NCBI GenBank assembly: GCA_038131695.1 | Contig: JAYPQA010000026.1 | Coordinates: 33,675 to 97,674, forward strand | From: JADHLK01 sp038131695 | GTDB lineage: Bacteria; Pseudomonadota; Alphaproteobacteria; Puniceispirillales; Puniceispirillaceae | DNA: 64,000 nt | Reading direction: 5' to 3' | Shown: positions 34,910-43,114 of the stretch, in pieces | How positions within the stretch are numbered: the stretch's first letter is position 1 | How the letters are laid out: each line of letters opens with the position of its first letter | The notes under the pieces: generated by a model | Told to the model about the DNA's origin: nothing | Seen by the model: the letters and a program-made list of their open reading frames with translations, nothing else | Databases searched by the model: none | Made by a program: the position numbers and the translations under genes

Positions 34910-35628
34910 CAGGCAGATTCGCGGGTATATTCTGTTTGGATTGACTGGCGCAGGCGGGTGATCGCTGATTTCTTGATTTGCGAGACCCGGCCGGTGGTTA
35001 CCTCCAGCACCTCGGCGATTTCATAGACATTCAGCTCTTCAACATAATAGAGTTGAATCACCAGCGCTTCTTTTTCCGGCAACAGGCCCAACGCATTTTT
35101 CAGCACGCCCCGCAATTCGGCATCATTGAGGGATTCTTCCGGATTGGCTTCTTCTGAGACAAACCATTGTGAATACTCATCATAGACGGTGTCCAGCGAT
35201 TGATGGACATTGGCCTGAAAGGCCTGTTCCCATTCCATCAATTCGGCCTCAGATATGCCCAGCTTTGCCGATTTTTCCGTTGCATCGGGCTGGCGGCCCA
35301 GCTGCTGGACCAGTTCAGCTTCGGCCTTTTTGACCTTTTGCTGCATCTGGATCGTTGTGCGGCAGAGATTGGAATTTTTGCGCAAATGATCCATGATCGC
35401 ACCGCGAATCCGGATGCTGGCATAGCTGGAAAAGGATACGCCTTCCTTGACTGTGTAATTCTGCGCTGCGGTGATCAGCCCGTAATAGCCTATCTGGACC
35501 AAATCCTCAATCTCAACCGCATTCAGAACGCGGCCGTGAATATGCCAGGCAATGCGCTTGACCAGCTCCATGTGATCCAGCACCAGCGCTTCAACATCCG
35601 GCTTCTGTTCTGGATAGGCGGCGCGCAT
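34909..35628 (-). CDS. fliA: Flagellar sigma factor FliA (sigma-28)
   Basis: A 239-residue sigma-70-family factor. Region 2 is EIEDLVQIGYYGLITAAQNYTVKEGVSFSSYASIRIRGAIMDHLRK, a FliA signature; region 3 is the ATEKSAKLGISEAEL stretch; region 4 is VIQLYYVEELNVYEIAEVLEVTTGRVSQIKKSAITRLR. It would direct RNA polymerase to late flagellar promoters. ATG 35628 overlaps the flhG stop (TAATG); an upstream in-frame start at 35646 lies inside flhG. Operon order flhA, flhF, flhG, fliA is the usual one. Confidence 0.9.
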   Translation of the reverse strand: MRAAYPEQKPDVEALVLDHMELVKRIAWHIHGRVLNAVEIEDLVQIGYYGLITAAQNYTVKEGVSFSSYASIRIRGAIMDHLRKNSNLCRTTIQMQQKVKKAEAELVQQLGRQPDATEKSAKLGISEAELMEWEQAFQANVHQSLDTVYDEYSQWFVSEEANPEESLNDAELRGVLKNALGLLPEKEALVIQLYYVEELNVYEIAEVLEVTTGRVSQIKKSAITRLRQSIQTEYTRESA

Positions 35629-36434
35629 TATCCGGCTCCCTTCCATTGCGGGCGGGCCTGAAAATAGCGGATACCCGACCCCTCATTCAGCGGCGCGCGC
35701 AGCACGGATTTGGCAGCATTGGCCAAGGCCAGATTTTCCTTCAAATCCTTGTCTTCCAGCGCAATCGGACGGCGTGCGGCAATAGACCGGCGCATCAGGG
35801 CCGACATCGGCATATAGCCGGCAAATTCCAGCTGCACGCTCAAAAAACGGTTCACAGTCATGCGGAATTTATCAAAATGCTGGCGCGCCTGCTCGGCACT
35901 CTGGGCCATATTGACCAGCACCGAAAAGCGCTCTACCCCGGCTTCCAGATGCGCCGCCTTGATCAGCGCATAGGCATCCAGAAAGCTGGTCGGCTCGCCC
36001 ACCAGAACCACCAGCACCCGGTCAGCTGCCCCGACAAAGGCAATCGAGCTGTCTGAGGCGCCAGCTGGCACATCTGCTATCAGAATATCGGTGCTGGCTT
36101 CCAGCACATCCATCGACCGGATCATCTGATAGCGGGCCTTGCTGTCCAGATTGAGCACTTCCAAAAGCCCGCTGCCACCGGCCAGAAACCGCATACCAAG
36201 CGGCGCGCCGGTCAGGCTTTCTTCCAGCCCGGCCCGCCCGGCCATCACATCAGCCACCGAACCCTTTGGATTGATACCCAGCAGAATATGCGCATTGGCC
36301 ATGCCAAAATCGGCATCCAGCAGGGTCACGCGCTGGCCAAGCCGGGCCAGGGTCAATCCCAGATTGACCGCGATGCTCGTCTTGCCGACGCCGCCTTTTC
36401 CACTTGCTACTGCCAGAGACCAAGCCATGTCCAA
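35628..36434 (-). CDS. flhG: Flagellar number regulator FlhG (MinD-like ATPase)
   Basis: A 268-residue ParA/MinD ATPase. The deviant Walker A SGKGGVGKTSIAVNLG is near the N-terminus, LLDADFGMANAHILLG follows, and ILIADVPAGASDSS is the Walker B region; the family often reads DTPAG here. With FlhF it limits flagellar number and placement. MDMAWSLAVASGKGG allows a start at 36434 or 36428. One-base coupling to fliA downstream. Confidence 0.9.
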   Translation of the reverse strand: MDMAWSLAVASGKGGVGKTSIAVNLGLTLARLGQRVTLLDADFGMANAHILLGINPKGSVADVMAGRAGLEESLTGAPLGMRFLAGGSGLLEVLNLDSKARYQMIRSMDVLEASTDILIADVPAGASDSSIAFVGAADRVLVVLVGEPTSFLDAYALIKAAHLEAGVERFSVLVNMAQSAEQARQHFDKFRMTVNRFLSVQLEFAGYMPMSALMRRSIAARRPIALEDKDLKENLALANAAKSVLRAPLNEGSGIRYFQARPQWKGAG

Positions 36435-36486
36435 ACGCTTTCCCTTACCGGAATACTGTCAGATTAACCGTAAAATTAATACTCTG

Positions 36487-37639
36487 TTAACAGTTCTCAT
36501 TCAAATATTGCGCCAAGATCGCCTCACTCGCAAACGCAATCGCGCCCAGCACCGATTTTGTGCCGGTCAAGACACTGATTTTAGCATGATTTTCAGCAAT
36601 GGAAGAAAATTCCTGCGGGCCAGTTTCACATTCATCCAGCTTGGTCAGGGCGATATCCGGATGCAGCCGCAGAACCTGGCGCATCTGATGGTCGATCATC
36701 TTGGCGCTGGTGCCGCCCGGCAGGCAGTGCAGGAAGCTGATCTTCTCACGCCCCAGCTCGCCGCGCGCGGCCGCCAGCACCTCCAGCACAGCCGGGCTGG
36801 CCTGGCTGACATCAATGATCATCTTTTTGCTGGTTTCCTGCAAGCTGGCAGCAAAACCGTCTAGCGGCAGCTGCTGGCAGGGCAGATTCATCATCCGGCC
36901 AAAGGCCGTCAGGCTGCCCGGCACGGTGCTCTGGGTTTCCGACAGGCTGCCCAGAACCAGCGGGCGGTCCGGCGCATCAGCGCGTGACCAGGCAGCCAGC
37001 TTGGCAGCCAGCATGGTCTTGCCGCTGCCGCTGCTGCCGGTAATGCAGAGAATGCGGGCACGCGCCCGGTCCTCGGCCTTGCCTGCGGCCAGCCGCACGG
37101 CCAGCGATTGCATGAAGGCGCGGCGGCCCAGCTCAGCCTCTTGATTTTGCCAGACCTCGCGCAGGTCAGAGATCAGCTGGCTGCTAAAGCCGTTTTGGCG
37201 TAGCTGCACTGGCAGGCTGTGTCCATGTGTGGCATCCAGCCCGTCAACCGAGGTGATCATCATCCCATCCAGCATCTCGCGCAGCAGGCGCAGCTCCGAG
37301 CGCAGGCCAATCAGCCCGCCCGCTTCCGGCTGGGCCGGATCATCGGCGTCTCCGGCCGGCGTCAGGGGCGGCTGTGCCCTCTGTGTCATGCAGCACGGAA
37401 TGCAAGCCAGCCTCTGGCAGCTCGGCCAGCATCTTGGCTTCAAAGATCGGGGCAAAATTTGGCTTGCGGCTCTCGGCGACCGGCTTTTTGCGCGCGCTGG
37501 CCGGATCATTGGTCGCCACAATCCGGACCAGCCCGTTTTCCTTGGCTGTATCCAGAATATAGGCATCCTTGCCAAGCTGCTCAGCGATCTGCTCCATCGC
37601 ACTTGCGGAATCAGAGGCTGCAACGGTGATTGTGGTCAT
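36487..37639 (-). CDS. flhF: Flagellar GTPase FlhF (SRP-like), frameshifted
   Basis: SRP-type GTPase that sets the position of the flagellum, about 384 residues after repair. The N-terminal part (MTTITVAASDSASAMEQIAEQLGKDAYILDT) starts at 37639 with AGGAAGGG upstream and loses frame at about GGGG 37365-37368. The rest continues in the other frame with P-loop ILCITGSSGSGKTMLAAKLAAW and LTKLDECETGPQEFSSI. The G motifs are loose: DVSQASP stands where most members have DTAGR. One homopolymer base explains the break. Confidence 0.83.
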
Positions 37640-37693
37640 GATTTTGCCCTTCCTGTTCAAATTGGCTGGCCGGTTGCAGGCCAGCTCTGTCCC

Positions 37694-39745
37694 TTATGCT
37701 TCAGTCTCGCCGCTGATGGTGGCGACAACTTCAATGCGCCGGCTTTCCGGCAATTCGGTAAAGGCCAGCACGATCATATCATCGATATGCTGGCGGATAA
37801 TGGCAAACAGTGCCCGCCGGATAGCCGGGGATACAACCATCACCGCCTGTTTGTTCTCAGCCGTCAGCGTGTCATTGACCTCAGCAATCTTCTGCAGCAT
37901 CTGGCGGGCCAGGCTGTTATCCAGAACCAGCCCTTCCTCCCCGCTCTGGCGGGCCATATTGATCAGCATCTGCTCCAATTCGGACGCCAGCGTTATCACC
38001 GGCAGTGGCTGGTTCAGCGGGGCCACCTGCTGGATCAGCAGGCCCGCCAGCGCCGGGCGCAGGGCTTCGGCCATATCCTGCATCCCCAGATTGCGGCTGG
38101 CCAGGCTGGAAATTGTCTCCAGAATCTGCCGCAGATCGCTGATCGGCACGCGCTCTTCCAGCAGCAGGCGCAAAATGCCGGTCAAATTATGCAGGGGGAT
38201 CAGTTTGGGAACCACAGACTGCACCAGATTGGGAGAGGTTTCTGCCAGATTATCCAGCAGGCTCTGCACATCATCCTGGCCTATCAAATCGCCGGAATAT
38301 TTATAGAGCAGCTGCGAGAGATGCGTGGCCAGCACCGATTCCGGGGCCACCACGACATAGCCATTGGCCTCTGCCTCGGCCTGCTGGCGGTCACTGATCC
38401 AGACTGCCTCCATGCCAAAGCTGGGGTCTTTGCAGGCAATCCCCTCCAGCTTCACCCGGCTGCCATCCCCGGCAATGGCCAGCTTGCGATCCGGGTAAAT
38501 CTGATCCTCACCAACGATAATATGACCAACCCGTATGCGATAGGCATTGGCCTCCAGCGCGACATCATCACGGATACGCACCGCAGGCAGCACAAAGCCG
38601 AGCGCCTTTGATACCTGACGGCGTATGCCGGTCACCCGGCTGGTCAGCGGGCCGCCCTTTTCCGCATCCACCATTTCCACCAGCCCATAACCCAGCTGGA
38701 TGGAAATAGGCGAATTATCCGCAATCTCTCTCAATTCAATCTGATCAGCCGGGCTGTCCTCGGCGGCTTCAAGCTGCGCCGGGTCTGCCTCTCCGGCCCC
38801 CTGGCCCTGCTCGCGCCGCAGCGTCCACCAGCCAATACCAGCAGCCAGCAGCGCGGCCAGCAAAAACAGGATATTGGGCATCCCCGGCACAAAGCCGATC
38901 AGCAACAGCACCCCGGCCACCGGCAACCAGGCCCGTGACAGGCTGACCTGCTTGCCAATATGCGAGGCCATATCCTGGGTAGAGGAGACACGGGTCACAA
39001 TAATCGCGGTGGAAATTGCCAGCAGCAGCGACGGTATCTGGGCCACCAGACCATCACCGACTGACAGCAAGATATAGGTCGCTGCCGCATCCTCGATTGC
39101 CATATCATGCTGGGCGAGGCCGATAATCAGACCGCCCACAATATTGATCACCAGAATCAGGATACCGGCAATCGCATCGCCCTTGACGAATTTGGACGCA
39201 CCATCCATCGCGCCATAGAAATCAGCTTCAGCCGAAATATCCTCGCGCCGCTGCATCGCCTCTTCATTGGTCAGCACCCCGGCATTCAAATCGGCATCAA
39301 TCGCCATCTGCTTGCCCGGCATCGCATCCAGCGTAAAGCGGGCAGACACTTCGGAGACCCGGCCCGCCCCTCTGGTAATGACCAGCAAATTGATGATCAC
39401 CAGAATAACAAAGACAAAAATACCCACCGTGAAATTACCGGCAATGACAAAATCGCCAAAGGCCTCAATCACCTGGCCAGCGGCATCTGTGCCGGTATGG
39501 CCTTCAGACAGCACAACGCGGGTAGAGGCCACATTCAAGGCCAGCCGCAGCACCGTTGCGATCAGCAGCAAGCTGGGGAAGCTGGAAAAATCCAGCGGCC
39601 GGTAGGTATGCATCGCCACCATCAAAATCAGCAGCGACACCAGAATATTCGATACAAAAAACAGGTCCAGCAGAAAAACCGGCAGCGGCAAGACCATCAT
39701 CGCCACCAGCATCAAGATACCTATCGGCAAGACCGCCCCGCCCAA
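37694..39745 (-). CDS. flhA: Flagellar export apparatus protein FlhA
   Basis: Inner-membrane component of the flagellar type III export gate, 683 residues. The N-terminal half has about eight transmembrane helices (MVLPLPVFLLDLFFVSNI, ARFTLDAMPGKQMAIDADLNAG, RREDISAEADFYGAMDGASKFVKGDA), and the C-terminal half is the cytoplasmic substrate-docking domain. In this frame no ATG or GTG exists between the stop at about 39786 and the conserved core. The best start is TTG at 39745, which lacks a Shine-Dalgarno sequence, so the true N-terminus may be altered. The gene begins just inside the terminator hairpin at 39764-39789. Confidence 0.9.
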   Translation of the reverse strand: MGGAVLPIGILMLVAMMVLPLPVFLLDLFFVSNILVSLLILMVAMHTYRPLDFSSFPSLLLIATVLRLALNVASTRVVLSEGHTGTDAAGQVIEAFGDFVIAGNFTVGIFVFVILVIINLLVITRGAGRVSEVSARFTLDAMPGKQMAIDADLNAGVLTNEEAMQRREDISAEADFYGAMDGASKFVKGDAIAGILILVINIVGGLIIGLAQHDMAIEDAAATYILLSVGDGLVAQIPSLLLAISTAIIVTRVSSTQDMASHIGKQVSLSRAWLPVAGVLLLIGFVPGMPNILFLLAALLAAGIGWWTLRREQGQGAGEADPAQLEAAEDSPADQIELREIADNSPISIQLGYGLVEMVDAEKGGPLTSRVTGIRRQVSKALGFVLPAVRIRDDVALEANAYRIRVGHIIVGEDQIYPDRKLAIAGDGSRVKLEGIACKDPSFGMEAVWISDRQQAEAEANGYVVVAPESVLATHLSQLLYKYSGDLIGQDDVQSLLDNLAETSPNLVQSVVPKLIPLHNLTGILRLLLEERVPISDLRQILETISSLASRNLGMQDMAEALRPALAGLLIQQVAPLNQPLPVITLASELEQMLINMARQSGEEGLVLDNSLARQMLQKIAEVNDTLTAENKQAVMVVSPAIRRALFAIIRQHIDDMIVLAFTELPESRRIEVVATISGETEA

Positions 39746-39763
39746 CAGTAACGAATATTCTTC

Positions 39764-39789
39764 AAAAACGCCGGAAAACAGGCGTTTTT
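39764..39789. terminator. Rho-independent terminator hairpin (works either way)
   Basis: AAAAACGCC, loop GGAAAACA, GGCGTTTTT: a perfect 9-bp stem with a T run on either strand. It stands between flhA and whatever preceded it. With hsp20 now upstream and divergent, no gene in the window appears to need it, which hints that an original neighbour of flhA is missing. Confidence 0.75.
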
Positions 39790-39816
39790 AACACTCAAAA
39801 AAATTACATCTGTGGG
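39790..39816. other. Compositional boundary between the two halves of the window
   Basis: Hexamer content (CAGCTG), codon ending preference and GC content change between the flhA terminator and the hsp20 promoter. No repeat, tRNA or integrase marks the point. Either an assembly join or a genuine junction of differently composed DNA. Confidence 0.5.
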
Positions 39817-39845
39817 CTTGCAACGGTGATTTAGTGGACTAAATC
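39817..39845 (+). promoter_or_regulatory. Putative heat-shock promoter overlapping an 18-bp palindrome
   Basis: CTTG (39817-39820), 18 nt, then CTAAAT (39839-39844) resembles the alphaproteobacterial sigma-32 pattern CTTG-N17/18-CYTAT. The last part overlaps the palindrome GATTTAGT-GG-ACTAAATC (39828-39845), which could be an operator. It would give an hsp20 leader of about 100 nt. Confidence 0.4.
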
Positions 39846-39854
39846 AGCCGTGTA

Positions 39855-39945
39855 CCCGAATGCCTGTTAAGGGTTCGGGGCAAGCTACTCTAGGGTCCTG
39901 GCCATGGTGGCGGGTTCCGTAAACTTCATATCGCTTTTTGGAGGA
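39855..39945 (+). promoter_or_regulatory. ROSE-like RNA thermometer in the hsp20 leader
   Basis: The leader holds a CCCGAA/TTCGGG hairpin (39855-39860 with 39874-39879). Directly before the start it has TCGCT (39931-39935), a short U loop and GGAGGA (39940-39945). The conserved ROSE element uses U(U/C)GCU to mask the Shine-Dalgarno of alphaproteobacterial small heat-shock genes, which is matched here in sequence and position. Confidence 0.6.
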
Positions 39946-39951
39946 TATGCT

Positions 39952-40440
39952 ATGCGCACGTATGATTTTTCCCCCCTTTTCCGCCATTCCGTCGGCTTTG
40001 ATCGGCTCGAGCAGCTCTTGGACGCCGTGAGTAATCGCGTCGAACACTCCAACGGCTATCCGCCCTACAATATCGAAGCCATTGGCGAAAACGCCTACCG
40101 GATTTCCATGGCCGTCGCCGGGTTCGGCGAAGCCGATTTGGAGATCGTGCAGTCTCAGAACTCTCTCGTGATCACCGGTAAGACCGGCGACGACAAAAAC
40201 GAGGTGACGTACCTGCACCGGGGCATCGCCAACCGCGCCTTCGAGCGTAAGTTCGAACTCGCCGACCATGTGAAAGTGGTCAGCGCCAATCTGGAGAACG
40301 GCCTGCTGGTCGTTGATCTGGAGCGGGAAATTCCGGAAGCGCTGAAACCGCGTTCCATCGACATCAAGAAAGGCCCGGCCAAGAGCATCGCCGACACGGC
40401 GAAAAAGCTGTTGGGCGCGGACGATAAAAAAGCCGCTTAA
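39952..40440 (+). CDS. Small heat-shock protein Hsp20 (IbpA family)
   Basis: ATP-independent chaperone of 162 residues that holds unfolding proteins. The alpha-crystallin domain runs from about residue 33 to 130 (YPPYNIEAIGENAYRISMAVAGFGEADLEI, LVITGKTGD, YLHRGIANRAFERKFELADHVKV) with NGLLVVDLEREIPE near its end and a short C-terminal IDIK anchor. GGAGGA lies just before the ATG at 39952; an upstream ATG at 39904 falls inside the regulatory leader. Followed by a strong terminator. Confidence 0.93.
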   Translation: MRTYDFSPLFRHSVGFDRLEQLLDAVSNRVEHSNGYPPYNIEAIGENAYRISMAVAGFGEADLEIVQSQNSLVITGKTGDDKNEVTYLHRGIANRAFERKFELADHVKVVSANLENGLLVVDLEREIPEALKPRSIDIKKGPAKSIADTAKKLLGADDKKAA

Positions 40441-40470
40441 TCCAATAAGCGACACTCCCTGTTAAACGGC

Positions 40471-40500
40471 GCAAGGCCCGGACGAGAGTCCGGGCCTTGC
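40471..40500 (+). terminator. Terminator after hsp20
   Basis: A perfect 13-bp stem (GCAAGGCCCGGAC / GTCCGGGCCTTGC) with a GAGA loop, followed by TGTTTG. The T tract is weak but the stem is strong. It separates hsp20 from the convergent peroxiredoxin gene. Confidence 0.8.
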
Positions 40501-40523
40501 TGTTTGTCGCACGTGTCTCCGGT

Positions 40524-41006
40524 CTAGCCTTTGGCCAGATTATCCAGGAAGTTCACCACCTTGATCACGTCTTCCGCATCCATCCGCGCGAGCGGGCCGG
40601 AGCTGTAGGACGACATCTGCACGGTACCGTCCTGCTTCAGCATGAATTCGGACGGCTGGATCATTTCCGGATGCCGGGCGTCGCCGTACCAGGAGCCGAG
40701 CTGTTCGGCCTGGGCGCGGGTGACCCCTTCGGCGACGGGGAAGGAAACCTCATCCGCCACCACCTTTGAATCGTCGCCCGTATCGACACTGGCGGCGATG
40801 ATCTTTACGCCAAGATTGGCGAACGTGTCCTTATGCGCTTCGAAGGCGGCCAACTGCCGCCGGCAATAAGGTCACCAATGTCCCCGGTAGAACAGAACGA
40901 TGTTAAACCGTCCGTCCAGATCACCGGGCAGATTAATGGAACCGCCGCCCACAAGGTTGAGGCTCATCGCGGGGAAAGCGTCTCCGGGTCCGAGTTTTTC
41001 TGCCAT
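40524..41006 (-). CDS. Selenocysteine-containing peroxiredoxin-like protein (UGA at residue 45)
   Basis: An AhpC/TSA-type thioredoxin-fold peroxidase of 160 residues. The frame runs from ATG 41006 (MAEKLGPGDAFPAMSLNLVG) to the stop at 40524 with one in-frame TGA at 40872-40874. That codon falls at the peroxidatic position of the motif FYRGHW-U-PYCRRQLAAFEA; relatives read GHWCPYC. Homology continues without a shift on both sides (KIIAASVD, PSEFMLKQDGTV, SSYSSGPLARMDAEDV). A hairpin of bacterial SECIS geometry follows the TGA. Together this supports selenocysteine rather than a stop, giving a UxxC redox pair (Sec45, Cys48). It needs SelA/B/C/D elsewhere in the genome. An ordinary gene caller would report only 40524-40853. 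Confidence 0.85.
40829..40871 (-). promoter_or_regulatory. Bacterial SECIS-like hairpin downstream of the UGA
   Basis: In the mRNA the UGA is followed by 10 nt, then GGCGGC, loop AGUUG, GCCGCC (6-bp apical stem, 17 nt). An outer CCUUAU (directly after the UGA) pairs with AUAAGG 43 nt on. E. coli fdhF has the same layout: a 17-nt apical hairpin 11 nt after UGA with G and U in the loop, bound by SelB. Confidence 0.75.
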
Positions 41007-41241
41007 GGTTTTATCCTGTCAGTTTGGTTGATGGATCCCGCGCCAACGCGCCGGGATTGAGGCAAGTGAACCAGATTTGGTGCGACCCTGCAATCGCCGC
41101 CATGTCACGTCTTCGGGAAGCTAGGCACCGGTCCGTGCCTGTTAAGCGTGCCTCTTAAGACGCTACGGATTCTCCGCTTTTCATTTGCCGGGCAGCGGAT
41201 ATACTTTTTCCGAGAGCGGCGCATCACATGACGCCGCCGGC

Positions 41242-41427
41242 ATGGGAAGCTCAGAGATCAAAAGCGTGCTGAAGGAATTCACCGCCGCCCTGGAAAAACG
41301 CAATGCCGCCACCGGCGAGCAAGAGACGATTCTGGCTCTGGAGAATTCCCTCGAAGAACGGATGGACGTTCTCAAACAAATGACCCGCCTTAAGAACGCC
41401 CTGGAAGAAGCCAAGCGGATGGGCTGA
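41242..41427 (+). CDS. Small coiled-coil hypothetical protein
   Basis: About 61 residues from ATG 41242 (MGSSEIKSVLKEFTAALEKR) with heptad-like charged helices (LALENSLEERMDVLKQMTRLKNALEEAKRMG). No clear ribosome site, and the frame is open back to 41185. Function unknown. The gap before it (41007-41241) shows only a weak GGCAC/GTGCC hairpin and no other gene. Confidence 0.4.
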   Translation: MGSSEIKSVLKEFTAALEKRNAATGEQETILALENSLEERMDVLKQMTRLKNALEEAKRMG

Positions 41428-41474
41428 GCACCGCCGCGGATCACACTTACGATTATTGATGATTGATGCGCCGG

Positions 41475-42176
41475 CTAGCCGAACAGGGGCGGGTCGGGGA
41501 ACAGGTAGGGCCGGCTCTTGATATAAAAGACGACAAAATTGATGCAATAGTGGTGGAAGACCACCAGCCAGAAACTTCGCCATCTCAGGTAGATCATCAT
41601 CAGCGCCACACCGATGACAAATGTGGTGGCAATGTGGTGCGGACCCGTCATCCAGTGAATGGTGGAAAAGATCGCCGCCGAACTGAGGATGATCAGCGGT
41701 TTGGAAACATTAAGACGTTCCAAAAAATTAGCCGCCATCCGCCGGAACACGAGTTCCTCGGAAATCGCGACCAACACCAATCCGATGGTCAGATCGATAA
41801 CCCACAAGGCCGTGTTTTCGACTTTTGGAAACGCAAACAGAAACCAGCTCGGAAAGTTTTCGTCCACCCAAGGGGCCAGGGTGTTGTTCAAAAACAGATC
41901 CAGAAAAATTAACACCATCGCCAGGCCGATGCCGGGTAACAGGAGTTCGTGGAACCCATAGCGCCGGGGCAGTTTGGCGAGGGTCTGCGGGGCGGTATGC
42001 AGAAAGTCTTTGAAGACCGGCAGGCCAAAAATCAACAAAAGCACGAGCAGCCGGTGCATCCAGTCCACCATATAGACGATCCAGACATCGGGGTCGTCAC
42101 GTAGCCGGATTTTGACGTAGTCGTCGGCAAAGAAGGCGATGAGCAATGTGAAAAGGGCGGCGTGAACGCGAGTCAT
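41475..42176 (-). CDS. CPBP-family intramembrane metalloprotease
   Basis: A 233-residue membrane protein with about seven hydrophobic helices and the Abi/CPBP motifs: EELVFRR (Glu140, Glu141, Arg145 from the ATG at 42176), His174 in STIHWMTG and the His pair in VVFHHYCINF. Related enzymes process prenylated or signal peptides inside membranes; some give bacteriocin immunity. The frame is also open to a TTG at 42194. Context gives no substrate. Confidence 0.8.
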   Translation of the reverse strand: MTRVHAALFTLLIAFFADDYVKIRLRDDPDVWIVYMVDWMHRLLVLLLIFGLPVFKDFLHTAPQTLAKLPRRYGFHELLLPGIGLAMVLIFLDLFLNNTLAPWVDENFPSWFLFAFPKVENTALWVIDLTIGLVLVAISEELVFRRMAANFLERLNVSKPLIILSSAAIFSTIHWMTGPHHIATTFVIGVALMMIYLRWRSFWLVVFHHYCINFVVFYIKSRPYLFPDPPLFG

Positions 42177-42246
42177 TCGAAAGCTATATTTCAATTAATA
42201 AGAGAAAAAATATTCTATCACTATAGTTGATTATGGCTCAACGTGC

Positions 42247-43017
42247 TTATCTGGTTCCCTGAGGGTAGTGTTTAGGCTGATGGCGTTCATAGCCCGTCGC
42301 ATCGTCAAACTTCTTTTGCGATTTATTGTACCAGTCCTGAGGTTTGATGAAGAGCTTATGCCAGATTGTGGTTTCCGGCGTGATGCCTAGTCCCTCCAAT
42401 TCTTCCCGCGACATCCGTGAGAGCAAATCAAGAGGAACCGTGGCCGTGCTGCCGTCTTCGTTCTCGCGTTCGATCTGGGTTGTGTCCCTGATTTCGGAAC
42501 CGTCGGTCACGCCGTCCTCCGGATCACCCTCGTTGCTGTCCCGCTCGTCTTCCTCGCCGTCGCCGGTTTCAAAATCGTTGAGGTCTTTTTCCGAGCGCCA
42601 ATAAAATTCCGGCTGGCCGGTGGCGGGGTTGATGGAATCGTCCGGCCCGCCGACGATGTAGCGGCCGGGTTCCGCGCCGGCGTCCCGGAAGGGCTGGGCC
42701 AGTTTGGCGCGGAGCTCATCGCCTAGCACGGAGCGGGGCACCACGATCTCGCCTTCGGTCAAATGGCCGAGCCGCTTATCGCCGAACTGGCCGGCGGCGG
42801 CGGCGCTGGCCAGTCTTCCGCGTAGATCGAGGGGACCGGACCTTTTTTGAGCCGCCGCTTTCCGGGAGAGGGCGTCCAATCCGTCGGTCAGTTTTTTGTC
42901 GCCCAACTCCACCGCTTTCACGGGCGGGATGTCCAGATCGGCAAAATGGTGGATGGCGCGGGCGCGGCGTTCCTGCTCTCGCAGGGGCAGGGGTTGCGGA
43001 AAAGAGGTCTTGGGCAT
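42247..43017 (-). CDS. Hypothetical protein with a phage-structural-like motif
   Basis: A 256-residue soluble, acidic protein starting at ATG 43017 (MPKTSFPQPLPLREQERRAR) with GGAGA upstream. The central segment GHLTEGEIVVPRSVLGDEL...GRYIVGG...SINPATGQPEFYW resembles a block I associate with phage virion or tail-related proteins (GHLTpGEvViP, INPxTGxPEF). It is followed by an acidic low-complexity stretch. No other phage genes are nearby. The family is not firmly recognised. Confidence 0.55.
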   Translation of the reverse strand: MPKTSFPQPLPLREQERRARAIHHFADLDIPPVKAVELGDKKLTDGLDALSRKAAAQKRSGPLDLRGRLASAAAAGQFGDKRLGHLTEGEIVVPRSVLGDELRAKLAQPFRDAGAEPGRYIVGGPDDSINPATGQPEFYWRSEKDLNDFETGDGEEDERDSNEGDPEDGVTDGSEIRDTTQIERENEDGSTATVPLDLLSRMSREELEGLGITPETTIWHKLFIKPQDWYNKSQKKFDDATGYERHQPKHYPQGTR

Positions 43018-43114
43018 ATGGGGTCTCCGGCACAGAAAATGGACTATAGAATTAAATTCCAATATCCAGGCAGCGCCGATCCCGGTCGTAAACAACAACC
43101 GCCGTCAAAAAAAA

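Noticed and set aside
37229..38611. Plus-strand open frame of about 460 codons opposite flhF and flhA
   Set aside because: Antisense shadow of conserved flagellar genes with no recognisable protein features.
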